Shown piece after piece: positions 16,701-24,674 of a DNA stretch of 34,767 nt (positions within the stretch are counted from its first letter, which is position 1; every line of letters begins with the position of its first letter). The stretch is from positions 1 through 34,767 of the forward strand of contig NZ_CAXUSG020000026.1 of the NCBI RefSeq assembly GCF_964253915.1, in the 5' to 3' direction. The notes under the pieces are model-generated. The model saw nothing but the letters and a program-made list of their open reading frames with translations. It was not told the DNA's origin and did not search any database. Made by a program: the position numbers and the translations under genes. This DNA comes from Metarhizobium sp964253915 (GTDB taxonomy: Bacteria; Pseudomonadota; Alphaproteobacteria; Rhizobiales; Rhizobiaceae).

Positions 16701-17599
16701 GCGCCTTCCGCCTCCACATCGCCCATGATCTGTAGGATTCCGAACGCCTGCTCGTAGATGCGCCCGACAAAGGCCAGCACACGGTCCGGAGTCAGTGCGG
16801 CAGCAGCAGCGCGTGCTGTCGTGAGCGCGTCCGCAACGCCGCGCCTGATGAAATCGTTGAGCTGTGCCTGGACGCGCGCTGCTTCCCGGCTGTCGGTCGG
16901 CAGCGTCACTGTCTTCGCCCCGATGTCATTGCAGAGCCGGGCTTCGATCGCGTTCGTCGCGTAGAGCTCGAACACAGTCTGCATCTGGTCGGCAGTGAGA
17001 CCATCGAGGTCTGTGATGCCTGCGCCGGCGAGGTCGGCGATCGTCTCGATGAATGCTTCGCGGGCGATGCCCTCATCGATCGAGCCGCCGTCGGGGCAGA
17101 CGTAGTCTGCAAGCCCGAGAAAGATCTCCTCAATCGGCCGGCCCGCCAGCCCCTCGAGGTTGAGCGCGCGCAGTGCCTCGGTGGCGCCGCGGGCGACCGC
17201 GTCCGACAGGAAGCCAAGAAGCCGGCTTCCGGCGGCGCGCGCCGAGCCCATCCTCGCCGCGGCCGTCCGAGCGCCGCCAGCAGATGAACCCACATAATGG
17301 GAGACGGCGCGGCCAAGGCTCCGGCGGTCGTCGCCTCCGGAACCGGCAAAGCGCGAGAAATTGTTGCGTGCGGCCGAAAACCGCGTCGGATCGGCGATGG
17401 GTGGAACGGGAGGTCGGACCGGGGGCGCCGGCGGAGCATCGGGCGGAGCGCCGTCAGCGGGGACACCACCATCTGGTGACGCTCCCCCATCGGGTGGCGC
17501 GCCGTTGGGGGCAGCCGGCGGCGCACCATCATCGTCAAGCCAACTTGGGACGAGGGGCGTGCCGCCGTTCTGGCCGCCGAACGCGCTCGAGGTACCCAT
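16697..17599 (-). CDS. qatB: QatB-type antiphage protein
   Basis: A 300-residue protein between qatA and qatC. It starts MGTSSAFGGQNGGTPLVPSW, a typical QatB opening, followed by a low-complexity Pro/Ala/Gly-rich linker (about residues 25-75). A helical Ala-rich region of unknown biochemical function fills the C-terminal two thirds (GLADYVCPDGGSIDEGIARE, then GRIYEQAFGILQIMG near the end). Its ATG overlaps the qatA stop by one base (TGATG) and its stop overlaps the qatC start (ATGA). Position and opening motif make QatB the best call; no catalytic motif is visible. Confidence 0.8.
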   Translation of the reverse strand: MGTSSAFGGQNGGTPLVPSWLDDDGAPPAAPNGAPPDGGASPDGGVPADGAPPDAPPAPPVRPPVPPIADPTRFSAARNNFSRFAGSGGDDRRSLGRAVSHYVGSSAGGARTAAARMGSARAAGSRLLGFLSDAVARGATEALRALNLEGLAGRPIEEIFLGLADYVCPDGGSIDEGIAREAFIETIADLAGAGITDLDGLTADQMQTVFELYATNAIEARLCNDIGAKTVTLPTDSREAARVQAQLNDFIRRGVADALTTARAAAAALTPDRVLAFVGRIYEQAFGILQIMGDVEAEGA

Positions 17600-19575
17600 C
17601 AGCGCGCTCCCTGGCGGGTGCGCAGCACGCCGTTGGCGGCGGCCCTCAGCATGGGGCCGCCCTCCTTGCCCCATGTTTGTAGCAGGCGATCGAAGCGCTG
17701 GACGGCTTCGCCGTCCTTGATCACGCCTTGCCAGCCTCCGCAGACCCATGGGCCGAGCCGGTCGCGAGGCAGCGCATCCAGAAAATCAACGAGTTGACCT
17801 TGGAGGGTCGGATGGGCCTTGATCAGTACCGCCAGACCTGCAGCGCCAGCAGGCTCCGTGTCGAATGCGTCAGCGCCAACGATGCGACCACGCACCGCTT
17901 CGAAGACCTGCGCTGCTTCCGGTGGCGCGAGCCGCTTGAGATCGGCCTCGAGGCCTTGGACGGCGAACTTACCTCCGAAGAGTTGCTCGACGACAGCCGC
18001 CAGGTGCCCGAGAACGGACGCCGCGCCAAAATAATCCTTCCGATCCTTCGCCACAAAAAGGTATGGACGCAGATCCTCGACACCGATCATCGTGGGCACC
18101 ATCGCCCAAGCCTTGATCGCGGGCGACGAGAGCCATTCGCTGAGTTGCGCACTCTCCGTCGTCGTCACCACTTCGAGTTTGGGCGTTGGCTTCGCACCGT
18201 CGCCTTCCTTACCGGGTGATTTCGGCGGCTTCGCCTTTGGCATATCGTCGGCCTTCGCCGTCGCAGCGGCTTCCAGGGCGGCTAGATCGGTGCATTTGCC
18301 ATCGGGCGCCACCGCCGCAGCGGCGGCGATCTGATCGAATAGCCGGGGAATGAAGCGTTCGGCGAGCATCAGCTTTGCCAAGACCGGAAGTTTCACATCC
18401 TCGCCGAACCCGCGTGCCTCGGCCGTGCGCTGGCGCAGGACCAGGGTATTGAGGAAGCGTTTGATCTGGCGCGGATTGCCTTTCGTACCGCTGGCCAGGA
18501 TCGGTCCGATCTGATCACTGAGCGCCAGGGCGTTGTTTGCCCGAGAGGTCTTCGTGCCGAGGGCGGTCCTGACGGATGCAGAGTCTAGTGCGCCCGAGGT
18601 CCAGGGGCGTTTCAGACGCTCTCGCGCGACACCAACTAAACTGTTGAACGCCGGATCGTCTTCGCCAAGTTCGGCGCCCACGAGCAGCAGGGTCACATAG
18701 ATGCGAGTTTCGGTGTCCCCCAGAGCCGGAATCCGGAAGGGGACCTGAACCAGCTTCTCAAGATAATTGCGCGCATAGGTTTGGGGCCCTGTCGTATCCG
18801 GCAGGTCCGGGAAATGCTTGCGCACGGCGTATTCGATCATAGCTTCGTCGGCGGCGACGACAAACGCGGTACGCGATGTGAAGACGAAGAGCCGGACCGC
18901 CTCGAGAGTTTCGATGGCGGTGTCCGGGAGACAGCGATCGAGGTCGTCGATCAGGACGACGAGCTGCTCGATACCTGCCTTCTCCAGGAGGTCGTCGAAG
19001 GCTTTCCGAAAAGCATTTATCTCTTCGGGAACATTCGCACTCTCGCCGTCCTGTTCTTTCAGGAGTCCCTTCACGCCATCAATCGCTGACTGAACATTGT
19101 CCTTGGTGGCGAGCTTCGCGGGATCAGCGAGGAAGCCCTCCAAAGTGCCCACGATCGCGGTGATCTGCTCGGGAGTGGGGATCCCCGTGAAGGCGGTGAA
19201 GGCGAGGCCGCCCGCCTTTTTGGCAACTTTGAGCCAGTCGATGCGTCGGAATACGTCCTTTACGGCTTCTCCCGCCCTCGTCAGCGCGGGCCGCTTTTCG
19301 ATCAACCCCGTGACGATGCCCTCGATCAGAGCAATCTTGGCGTCTTCGAAGCCCTGGAAGCGCCATCCGTTGAAATTGAGGCAGAGGACCTTGGATTCCT
19401 TTTCGAAGCCGGCCTCGATCATCTCGAGGACACTGGATTTGCCGGCACCCCAATCGCCATGCACGCCGATCGTTACCGGTTGATCTGGCCGGTCCCGCAG
19501 GAGCTTTATGATCGTCGTCGCGATCGCCTCGTTGTTGAGGAGATCGACCTTGGTTTCGTTATCGGTCAGGATCAT
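17599..19575 (-). CDS. qatA: QatA, KAP-family P-loop NTPase
   Basis: A 658-residue KAP-family ATPase. Walker A GVHGDWGAGKSS is at residues 37-48 and Walker B LVVLIDDLDRCLPD begins at 205. The KAP insert region between them contains the hydrophobic stretch AGGLAFTAFTGIP. A Lys/Pro-rich linker around KAKPPKSPGKEGD separates a C-terminal helical part. In the Qat antiphage system this is the large ATPase component. The ATG at 19575 overlaps the stop of the upstream nuclease gene as ATGA; a longer frame inside that gene is not needed. First of three coupled qat genes. Confidence 0.88.
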   Translation of the reverse strand: MILTDNETKVDLLNNEAIATTIIKLLRDRPDQPVTIGVHGDWGAGKSSVLEMIEAGFEKESKVLCLNFNGWRFQGFEDAKIALIEGIVTGLIEKRPALTRAGEAVKDVFRRIDWLKVAKKAGGLAFTAFTGIPTPEQITAIVGTLEGFLADPAKLATKDNVQSAIDGVKGLLKEQDGESANVPEEINAFRKAFDDLLEKAGIEQLVVLIDDLDRCLPDTAIETLEAVRLFVFTSRTAFVVAADEAMIEYAVRKHFPDLPDTTGPQTYARNYLEKLVQVPFRIPALGDTETRIYVTLLLVGAELGEDDPAFNSLVGVARERLKRPWTSGALDSASVRTALGTKTSRANNALALSDQIGPILASGTKGNPRQIKRFLNTLVLRQRTAEARGFGEDVKLPVLAKLMLAERFIPRLFDQIAAAAAVAPDGKCTDLAALEAAATAKADDMPKAKPPKSPGKEGDGAKPTPKLEVVTTTESAQLSEWLSSPAIKAWAMVPTMIGVEDLRPYLFVAKDRKDYFGAASVLGHLAAVVEQLFGGKFAVQGLEADLKRLAPPEAAQVFEAVRGRIVGADAFDTEPAGAAGLAVLIKAHPTLQGQLVDFLDALPRDRLGPWVCGGWQGVIKDGEAVQRFDRLLQTWGKEGGPMLRAAANGVLRTRQGAR

Positions 19576-20459
19576 CGGCTGCCCCCGTGTTGATCGAAAA
19601 GTTCCCACGCCGGGATGAAGGGGCGACCCGTTTCGGCAGCCCTGCGCACTTTGCGTTCGAGGACCGCCTTCAGCGGGATCTGACGATCGAGTGCGTCGGA
19701 GATGTCGCGGCCATCCATGCAGATGAGCCGCTTGCCCGAACCGAACGCCGCCAGGCCCTCGGTCGTGAAACCGTTGTAGCTCACGAAAAGGCCGCGCGCC
19801 CACACGGCCTTCTGGTCGAGCTTACCGTGGAAGACATGGAGGTCGGCGACACCCGTCGGCTGTGAATGCCATTTTGCCTCGAGGAGGTAGGTTTCCTCGC
19901 CGAGCAGGAAACTGCCGTCGATCTGCTCGCCGGTGTTGCGGAACGGCTCACGCGCCGTCAGGCCCGCCATGTCGAAGCACCGCCTCAGGAAGGCCTCGAA
20001 GGCATAGCCTCGCTCATGGGCTTGCAGCGACTCGACCCGGACGAGTTCGTCGCGCAACTCGGCGAGCAGACGCCAATCGAACGCCGGTCGCGGCGGCGCC
20101 CCGCCTGCGTTTGTCGGCTGTCCATCCAGACGGGCCAGAAGCCCTAGATACCGCCCCTCGGCATTCTGTACTGGATCTCCGTGGCCGGTGCGCGCCAGGT
20201 GTTCGGCACGATGCTCCCAAAGGGCTTGGAGGGCTCGGACCGCCGTGGCGTCGTCGACCTTTTGAAAGAAGCAGCGCAGTCGCTTGCCTTTCGAGCCGCC
20301 GTGCTCAGCATAAATCGGATCGTCGATGTCGACGTCCAACTCAGATGCGAAGAATTCCGAGAAACTCGAATCCGAAAACCCCAGGACGTAACCACGCCCG
20401 CGAACGAAGTCGACGAGGTCGTCGATCAGGCGCAGGTCGATAGATCGTAGTGAGCTAAT
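19572..20459 (-). CDS. Mrr-like PD-(D/E)XK restriction endonuclease, apparent ATT start
   Basis: A 295-residue protein. The C-terminal half is an Mrr_cat nuclease fold: Glu in HERGYAFEAFLRRCF, Asp in TGEQIDGSFLL and Glu-x-Lys in YLLEAKW (about residues 155, 181, 194 and 196). The N-terminal half has no recognised domain and may sense DNA. Convincing coding sequence (SSLRSIDLRLIDDLVDFVRG, then GYVLGFSDSSFSEFFASELD) extends upstream of the first in-frame TTG (20339). No ATG, GTG or TTG lies above it. An ATT at 20457-20459 sits 7 bases after a clear GGAGG, so ATT may be the start, or the start was mutated from ATG. Coupled to qatA by ATGA, it probably belongs to the same defence operon. Confidence 0.78.
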   Translation of the reverse strand: MSSLRSIDLRLIDDLVDFVRGRGYVLGFSDSSFSEFFASELDVDIDDPIYAEHGGSKGKRLRCFFQKVDDATAVRALQALWEHRAEHLARTGHGDPVQNAEGRYLGLLARLDGQPTNAGGAPPRPAFDWRLLAELRDELVRVESLQAHERGYAFEAFLRRCFDMAGLTAREPFRNTGEQIDGSFLLGEETYLLEAKWHSQPTGVADLHVFHGKLDQKAVWARGLFVSYNGFTTEGLAAFGSGKRLICMDGRDISDALDRQIPLKAVLERKVRRAAETGRPFIPAWELFDQHGGSR

Positions 20460-20489
20460 GGCCTTTCCTCCCCAGCGGATCGCCTTGTG

Positions 20490-21527
20490 CTACTTGTTCG
20501 TTGCTTTTTCGAGCGCCGCAATTGTCGCAAGTATCTCGTCGAACGGTGGCGGCCTGTCATCGAACATCATGGGGGCCATTGCCCTGTAGTCGGCGCGGAG
20601 GTCCTTGATCCGGTTCTTGTCCGGCAACAGCCGCAGCGTGCCGGGACGAGCGGTGTCGTAACTAGCCCAGCCGGATCGAAAAAAGGTGGCCTTGTGCTTG
20701 GCGACCTGCGCGAAAAGCTCGAAATCGGCGGCGGCGGCTTTGCCTTCGTCCGTAGCAAGCAGCATGGCGAGATCGTAATAGTGCCGCGAAAAATATTGTG
20801 GGGTAGGAGAGTCGGCAGGGCGATGGGCCTCCGCATGCAATGCCGTCGCCTTCTCCCAGAAGGTGCGGCGGGCCGAGAGAACAACGACAGTTGTGTCGGG
20901 GTCCTCGAAGAAGCCGGGATAGTCGTCCGCCGCATAGGGCCGGACCACCCGTTACTCTGTCGGCCAGGGGTCTCCGCGGGCGCCGAGTTCGAGTTTCACC
21001 CGTGGGGTGATGTAATCCATGCCCTCGTATTCGGCTGCGGGGAGTGCAGTGGGATAGTGGAAGTTCACCGTCTGCGCGTCAGCGGCATCGATTTCCAGCG
21101 ACCACTCGCCTCTCGTCGGCTCGCCGAGTTGCTCGACGATCGCTGATCGAAGAGCCGGAAGCAGCTTCTCGGCAATTTGCTGCTCGACATCGCTCACAAG
21201 GGCTTCAATGAGTTTGTTCGCCTGCTTCTTACTGATGCCTTCTTTTTCCGGATCGCGGTCACCGGTGTAGCCGAGATCCGCGCGGTCGAAAGAGAGATCG
21301 ATATCTTCGGAAAACCGGCGGATGGCGCCAAACGCCTTGGAGAGGGAGGTGCCACCCTTAAAGACAAGGGTGGCCGCATCTTTCTCCTGCAGTCCGAAAA
21401 GCCGCTTCAAGGTCCAACAGACCCAGAAGTCCTTTTCGATGATCGTATTGACGACTCCTCGGCCAGCGCCCGTTTCGCCAAACAGAGCTGCCCGATCGCC
21501 GGCTGAAAGAAGAGCGACCTTATCCAT
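20490..21527 (-). pseudogene. abiEii: AbiEii-like nucleotidyltransferase toxin, interrupted by in-frame TAA
   Basis: The frame starts at ATG 21527 (MDKVALLSAGDRAALFG). It carries the nucleotidyltransferase core with FKGGTSLSKAFGAIRRFSED (GGTSLSK, then SEDIDLSF), typical of AbiEii/AbiGii toxins. After DPWPTE an ochre codon (20952-20954) interrupts. The same frame continues without shift as RVVRPYAADDYPGFFED and TFWEKATALHAEAHRP to TNK, both standard family sequence. So one point mutation splits a single ~345-codon gene. The first half (191 residues) keeps the catalytic motifs but lacks the C-terminal part. The start overlaps the antitoxin stop by eight bases. Readthrough or residual function cannot be judged from sequence. 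Confidence 0.85.
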
Positions 21528-22149
21528 CGATCTCACCCGACGCTGCGTTGGCGATCGACACGAGCGTCGGCCGCATCCAGGCAGGGGCTTGGACCGCAGT
21601 GGACGCGAGCGTCTTCTTGTCGCTGGCCGACAGACGACGTGCCGCGACCTGGGCAACGTCGCGGGCACGTACCGCCCCCACGTGACGGAGGGCCTGAACG
21701 ACCGTGCCAGCAGCGCTCCCCGGAGCGATCAGATGCTTGGGCGAGGCGTGACGCAGATCGACCACGCGCTTGCCCAGCACGACGCGGCGGGAGGGACCAT
21801 CAGTCAGATACGTGCTCTTTGCCGGAACTTGTGTTGAAAGACCGAGCGCGTTCGCTGCCCGCGCACCCGCAATCTGTACGTGGGATCCAGTCTCACGCGC
21901 CAATGCCTGCGCGACATCGTCGGGGATCGGCGAAAGCAGGCCAAGCTGCGGATGGATCTTGGGGAAGTCGTATAGTCCTCGCGCCAAGCGCCGGAGCTTG
22001 CCACCCCTGGCCAGACGGGAAAGCGCCTGGTCGACTGCCGCTCGCGCGGCGATGTCCAGGAAATCACTGGGCGTGAAAACGCCGCCGCGGCCGCCAGCGC
22101 GGGCGCGCCTCATGATTTGATCCGGTACCGATGCGGCAGCATTGCTCAT
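21520..22149 (-). CDS. abiEi: AbiEi-type antitoxin (DUF6088-like)
   Basis: A 209-residue protein with an N-terminal winged helix (FTPSDFLDIAARAAVDQALS, then LARGGKLRRLARGLYDFPK, about residues 26-64). The AbiEi/DUF6088 C-terminal domain follows (AANALGLSTQVPAKSTYLTD and PSRRVVLGKRVVDLRH). In type IV AbiE systems this partner neutralises the nucleotidyltransferase and represses the operon through inverted repeats. A perfect 10-bp inverted repeat begins two bases upstream of the ATG. No separate ribosome site fits before the ATG, so a leaderless or nearly leaderless message is possible. The gene is intact while the toxin gene is broken. Confidence 0.87.
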   Translation of the reverse strand: MSNAAASVPDQIMRRARAGGRGGVFTPSDFLDIAARAAVDQALSRLARGGKLRRLARGLYDFPKIHPQLGLLSPIPDDVAQALARETGSHVQIAGARAANALGLSTQVPAKSTYLTDGPSRRVVLGKRVVDLRHASPKHLIAPGSAAGTVVQALRHVGAVRARDVAQVAARRLSASDKKTLASTAVQAPAWMRPTLVSIANAASGEIDG

Positions 22150-22150
22150 G

Positions 22151-22180
22151 TGTCAGAAAATAGGGCATCTTTTTCTGACA
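22151..22180. promoter_or_regulatory. operator-like perfect inverted repeat upstream of abiEi
   Basis: TGTCAGAAAA at 22151-22160 and its exact complement TTTTCTGACA at 22171-22180 are separated by 10 bases. The right position for AbiEi autoregulation is just before the antitoxin ATG (22149). The repeat probably overlaps the promoter. Confidence 0.75.
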
Positions 22181-22181
22181 T

Positions 22182-22961
22182 TCAAGCGGGGAGTTGCTCA
22201 AAGCTCATATTGTGCGTCTTGCTGGAGGCACCGTTGCCGGGCCCACGTGGTCTTATATGCGATGCTGGCGGCGTCCCGTCACGGAATCGGAGTTGGGTGG
22301 CGAAGCCCTCGGTGCGGGCGAAGGCGCGAAGCTGAGCACGCATTACGGTGCAGTGGTTCACCGCTTCCATATGTGATGCGATGAGGATCGTTTCCGGCGC
22401 AGCCTTGTGGACCGAGAGAACATCGGCCGTGCCCATGATGATGCCGTCATCGAGCCCAACGATCTTCGCATCGCCGGTGTTCAAGATCGCGATCTCTGGC
22501 TTATGGGCGGCGAGAACACCTGCGACGTTGTCATCCCAGATCGTGTCGCCGGCCAGGTAGACGGTTTTCATGTCGGGATGCTTGAAGACCACACCGCACA
22601 CTTCGCCGAGGGGCGCGCCGGCTACCGCATAAGCGGCATCGGTGCCGTGGCGGCCGCCGGTCTTGATGAGTTGCACCCCGTTGAACTGCAACGTGTCGCC
22701 GAGAACGCGGACATCGGTGAAGCCCTGCGAGCGGATGGTCCTGGCATCGGCGTCGTTTTGCGCGAAGAGCGGCAAATTCTTCGGCACGAGGTTGCGCGCT
22801 GCTTCATCCCAATGATCTTCGTGCAGATGAGTGACGATCACCGCATCCACGTCGAGAATATCCTCGATCGGAAATGGAAGGTGCACGAAAGGGTTGCGCT
22901 CCTCGCTGTTCACCGTGCCCTCGAAACCCGGTCATGCGTGGCACCCCGATAGCATCGGGTC
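22182..22961 (-). pseudogene. metallo-beta-lactamase-fold hydrolase, N-terminus deleted and frame broken
   Basis: The 243-codon frame from a GTG at 22913 encodes an MBL-fold protein of the UlaG/L-ascorbate-lactonase-like group. It has the metal motif THLHEDHWDE, then TGGRHGTD, YLAGDTIWDD, ILNTGDA and SHMEAVNHC. Family members start about 45 residues earlier with a strand ending in DPML. Here DPMLS is seen at 22947-22961 and PGFEGTVNSEER resumes at about 22930, with a frame break and TGA between. Everything before DPML is replaced by a mutase remnant. The C-terminal residues after RAFARTEGFATQLRF also diverge from the usual end, so that end may be altered too. Unlikely to be functional. Confidence 0.7.
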
Positions 22962-23028
22962 GCCGCCTCTTCGATCATGCGCTTGGGCAGGCCGGTGGCG
23001 ACCGCCCTAGTCATGCCGCCCATTGCCT
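22962..23028 (-). pseudogene. remnant of methylmalonyl-CoA mutase
   Basis: Directly after the tetR stop and in the same frame the DNA encodes EAMGGMTRAVATGLPKRM, then IEEAA. This matches the conserved E-x-GGM-x-KA(I/V)-x-x-GLPK-x-x-IEEAAA segment of methylmalonyl-CoA mutase catalytic subunits. It is only about 22 residues long and is followed at once by DPMLS of the MBL-fold gene. Short but distinctive; best seen as one side of a deletion junction. Confidence 0.55.
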
Positions 23029-23029
23029 C

Positions 23030-23653
23030 TTAATCGCGGCTCGTAAGGCCGCGGGTGAGCAATTCGTAATACTGTTCGGCGAAGGATTTCGCGTGGCGAG
23101 GGCCGCCTGGCTTGAACCAGCGCACCATCCAGTTCAACATCGAGAGTACGGAGTGAGATGCGGTCGTCACGTCAGTCTTCGCAAATGTTCCGTCAGCAAT
23201 ACCCTCCCGCAGAATCGTGCGGAGAATATCCTCATACTCACGGCGCTCTTGGTTCGCCTCGGTGATCAGGCTGGGATTGGCCATCCCGCCGTAGCCCACC
23301 AGCATGCAGACGAAACCCCAATAATTCTCTTCGAAAAATGCCGCATGCGCCATCATGAACGCGCGAAGTTTCTGATCAGCGCCTGTGGACGCTTCGACCG
23401 CACTGCTGACATGCTTGATCAGCCCGTCGAGCGTACGAACGATGATTGCGTCATAGATCGCCTGCTTGGTGCTGAAATAGTGATAGACCGCCGCCTTGGA
23501 TACACCAAGCCTCACAGCGACGTCGTTGAGAGTGCTCTTATCATAGCCGCCGCCTCCGAAAAGCTCCGCGGCTTCGTCGAGGATTCGATCCCGAGCGTTT
23601 TCAAGAACTGGCGGGCGGCCCATTCGGGGTTTTGCATTCGGCTTTGGACTCAT
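23030..23653 (-). CDS. TetR-family transcriptional repressor
   Basis: A 207-residue TetR/AcrR-type regulator. The N-terminal DNA-binding domain has GRPPVLENARDRILDEAAEL, then LNDVAVRLGVSKAAVYHYFS, with the recognition helix around VSKAAVYHYF (residues 52-61). The C-terminal ligand domain suits acyl-CoA-responsive members (inferred from context). It is divergent from etfB; the 250-base gap contains the 24-bp operator at 23797-23820. The DNA-binding part shares 34 of 59 residues with the broken tetR at 31998, so they are paralogues. It is the only intact candidate in the window to control the beta-oxidation genes. Confidence 0.9.
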   Translation of the reverse strand: MSPKPNAKPRMGRPPVLENARDRILDEAAELFGGGGYDKSTLNDVAVRLGVSKAAVYHYFSTKQAIYDAIIVRTLDGLIKHVSSAVEASTGADQKLRAFMMAHAAFFEENYWGFVCMLVGYGGMANPSLITEANQERREYEDILRTILREGIADGTFAKTDVTTASHSVLSMLNWMVRWFKPGGPRHAKSFAEQYYELLTRGLTSRD

Positions 23654-23796
23654 ATGGCCTCTGGTGTTCCCGCATAGGGAAGAAGGGGTATACTGCGTGC
23701 TATCATAATCGCGCGCCCGGACAAAGCGGCCAAGCGGTCAAAAAATGCGGATCCCTGTTGAATGGGACGTCCCGCGCCGTATCTGATGACGCTTAT

Positions 23797-23820
23797 TTAC
23801 TTACCGGCCAAACAGTATAT
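23797..23820 (+). promoter_or_regulatory. TetR-type operator, copy 1 (etfBA promoter)
   Basis: Contains TACTTACCGGCCAAACAGTA (23798-23817), an imperfect dyad (TACT/AGTA arms around GGCC). It is identical over 24 bp to sites at 25989-26012 and, inverted, 30597-30620. A -10-like TATATT begins at 23816, so a bound repressor would cover the promoter spacer. It lies 84 bases upstream of etfB. Confidence 0.8.
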
Positions 23821-23903
23821 TAATTGCGGTTATACGCGCTGCGGTGTGATTCACGCCGTGAGAAACAAGTCTCGTGCATCGATAATCGGGAGAGCACGCC
23901 GTT

Positions 23904-24650
23904 ATGAAAATCCTTGTGCCGGTCAAACGTGTGGTCGACTACAATGTAAAGATCCGTGTCAAGCCAGATGGCACTGGCGTCGAGCTTGCCAACGTGAAGA
24001 TGTCGATGAACCCGTTCGACGAGATTTCCGTCGAAGAGGCGTTGCGCCTGAAGGAGGCGGGCAAGGCTGGGGAAGTGGTCGTCGTGTCGATCGGCCCGGC
24101 CAAGGCTGAAGAAACGCTGCGCACCGCGCTCGCCATGGGCGCCGACCGCGCCGTCCTCGTCGAGACCGATGAGACGATGGAGCCGCTGGCCGTCGCCAAG
24201 ATCTTGAGGGGCGTCGCCGATGCTGAAAAGCCCGGCCTGATCATCGTCGGCAAGCAGGCGATCGATGACGACTCGAACCAGACAGGCCAGATGCTTGCAG
24301 CCCTGCTCGGCACGGCGCAGGCGACCTTCGCCTCCAAGATCGAGCTTTCCTCCGACAGGGCAACCGTAACCCGCGAAGTTGATGGCGGCCTGCAGACGGT
24401 GGAAGTGAAGCTTCCGGCCGTCGTCACCAGCGACCTGCGCCTCAACGAGCCGCGCTACGCTTCGCTGCCGAACATCATGAAGGCCAAAAAGAAGCCGCTC
24501 GACAGGAAAAGCCCGGCCGATTTCGGCGTTGAGACTAGCCCGCGCCTCAAGGTGCTGAAGACCGAAGAGCCGGGCGGCCGCAAGGCCGGCATCAAGGTGA
24601 AGACGGTCGAGGAACTGGTCGGCGCATTGAAGACCGCCGGCATACTCTGA
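23904..24650 (+). CDS. etfB: electron transfer flavoprotein beta subunit
   Basis: A 248-residue EtfB (usual length about 249). The start MKILVPVKRVVDYNVKIRVK and the AMP-binding/signature region GLIIVGKQAIDDDSNQTGQM are strongly conserved. The ETF signature ends in VVTSDLRLNEPRYASLPNIM. With EtfA it takes electrons from acyl-CoA dehydrogenases and passes them to ETF-ubiquinone oxidoreductase at the membrane. It lies 24 bases before etfA, downstream of operator copy 1. This appears to be a pathway-dedicated copy beside its own dehydrogenase. Sequence style is rhizobial. Intact. Confidence 0.96.
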   Translation: MKILVPVKRVVDYNVKIRVKPDGTGVELANVKMSMNPFDEISVEEALRLKEAGKAGEVVVVSIGPAKAEETLRTALAMGADRAVLVETDETMEPLAVAKILRGVADAEKPGLIIVGKQAIDDDSNQTGQMLAALLGTAQATFASKIELSSDRATVTREVDGGLQTVEVKLPAVVTSDLRLNEPRYASLPNIMKAKKKPLDRKSPADFGVETSPRLKVLKTEEPGGRKAGIKVKTVEELVGALKTAGIL

Positions 24651-24674
24651 GCGATAAGGACGAGGATTACTCAC

